DNA of 64,000 nucleotides from Sycobia sp. Sy_11 (taxonomy: Eukaryota > Arthropoda > Insecta > Hymenoptera > Epichrysomallidae): assembly GCA_018907035.1 (NCBI GenBank), contig JACCIC010000135.1, positions 916,001 to 980,000 on the forward strand. The letters run 5' to 3'. The notes under the pieces are model-generated. The model was given only the letters and a program-made list of their open reading frames with translations. It made no database searches and had not been told where the DNA came from. Numbering within the stretch: position 1 is the stretch's first letter; the number at the start of each line of letters is the position of its first letter. The position numbers and the translations under genes were made by a program. Below are positions 63,924 through 64,000 of this stretch, in pieces.

Positions 63924-64000
63924 TTTAAATACAATTTCTATACGCAGTTGTGTTCGAATGATAGAATGCCATGTCTATGTGTCTCTGGGCGATTTCTACG
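63101..64000. other. No gene seen; microsatellites
   Basis: A CT run at 63,397-63,425 and a TA run at 63,887-63,920. Overlapping frames on both strands around 63,510-63,786 are AT-rich noise. Confidence 0.45.

Noticed and set aside
1..64000. CRISPR array or bacterial operon
   Set aside because: No regularly spaced identical repeats with unique spacers. Codon use, microsatellites and element types are those of an animal genome.

Overview
This window looks like repeat-rich, AT-rich insect nuclear DNA, most likely from a hymenopteran such as an ant. That placement is an inference. It rests on a Mos1/Mboumar-type mariner, a second mariner lineage, R1-clade non-LTR elements, insect-type Polinton (Maverick) genes and more than twenty (TA)n microsatellites. 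I could not identify a complete host gene, an rRNA or a canonical tRNA. Nearly everything interpretable is mobile or virus-derived DNA in various states of decay.

Layout. 1-3127: gene-poor, with one GC-rich patch (1.7-2.1 kb). 3128-9122: about 460-bp inverted repeat arms flank some 5 kb that holds microsatellites, a possible solo LTR and a GC-rich island with a frameshifted Cys-rich reading frame. 9.1-12.2 kb: TA microsatellites and a GC-rich, LTR- or 5'-UTR-like block. 12.27-12.56 kb: remnant resembling the C-terminal membrane anchor of a viral-type envelope glycoprotein. 15,364-25,423: two tandem copies of a ~5.28-kb unit with 14-bp inverted termini and TTAA junctions; the second copy is truncated, and a third right-hand fragment lies at 28,471-29,369. 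29.9-31.2 kb: decayed mariner. 31.8-33.5 kb: decayed Ty3/gypsy pol. 34.96-42.25 kb: two R1-clade elements in the same orientation (minus), one near full length and one 5'-truncated. 42.9-46.0 kb: a scrambled Polinton-like remnant with head-to-head duplicated capsid-gene fragments around an integrase fragment, then a protease remnant.

48.6-59.7 kb: the main feature, a nearly gene-complete but inactivated Polinton/Maverick. The left block on the minus strand carries major capsid, minor capsid (penton-like), adenovirus-type cysteine protease and a PLA2-domain protein. The plus strand carries the packaging ATPase N-terminus, a DUF8207-like protein, a collagen/fibre-like protein and the integrase. 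The right block on the minus strand carries two small proteins and a protein-primed-type DNA polymerase B. A mariner whose 345-codon frame is broken by a single stop sits in this element between the fibre-like gene and the integrase. In an intact element the polymerase and integrase would copy and insert the DNA, and the capsid proteins, ATPase and protease would form particles. Here every large gene carries a stop, frameshift or deletion. To its left are two small TIR elements (MITE-like). To its right are a split exonuclease-like gene of unknown family (60.3-61.1 kb), AT-rich tandem repeats and further TA microsatellites.

All family assignments come from reading motifs by eye and from memory of families. 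No database search was possible.
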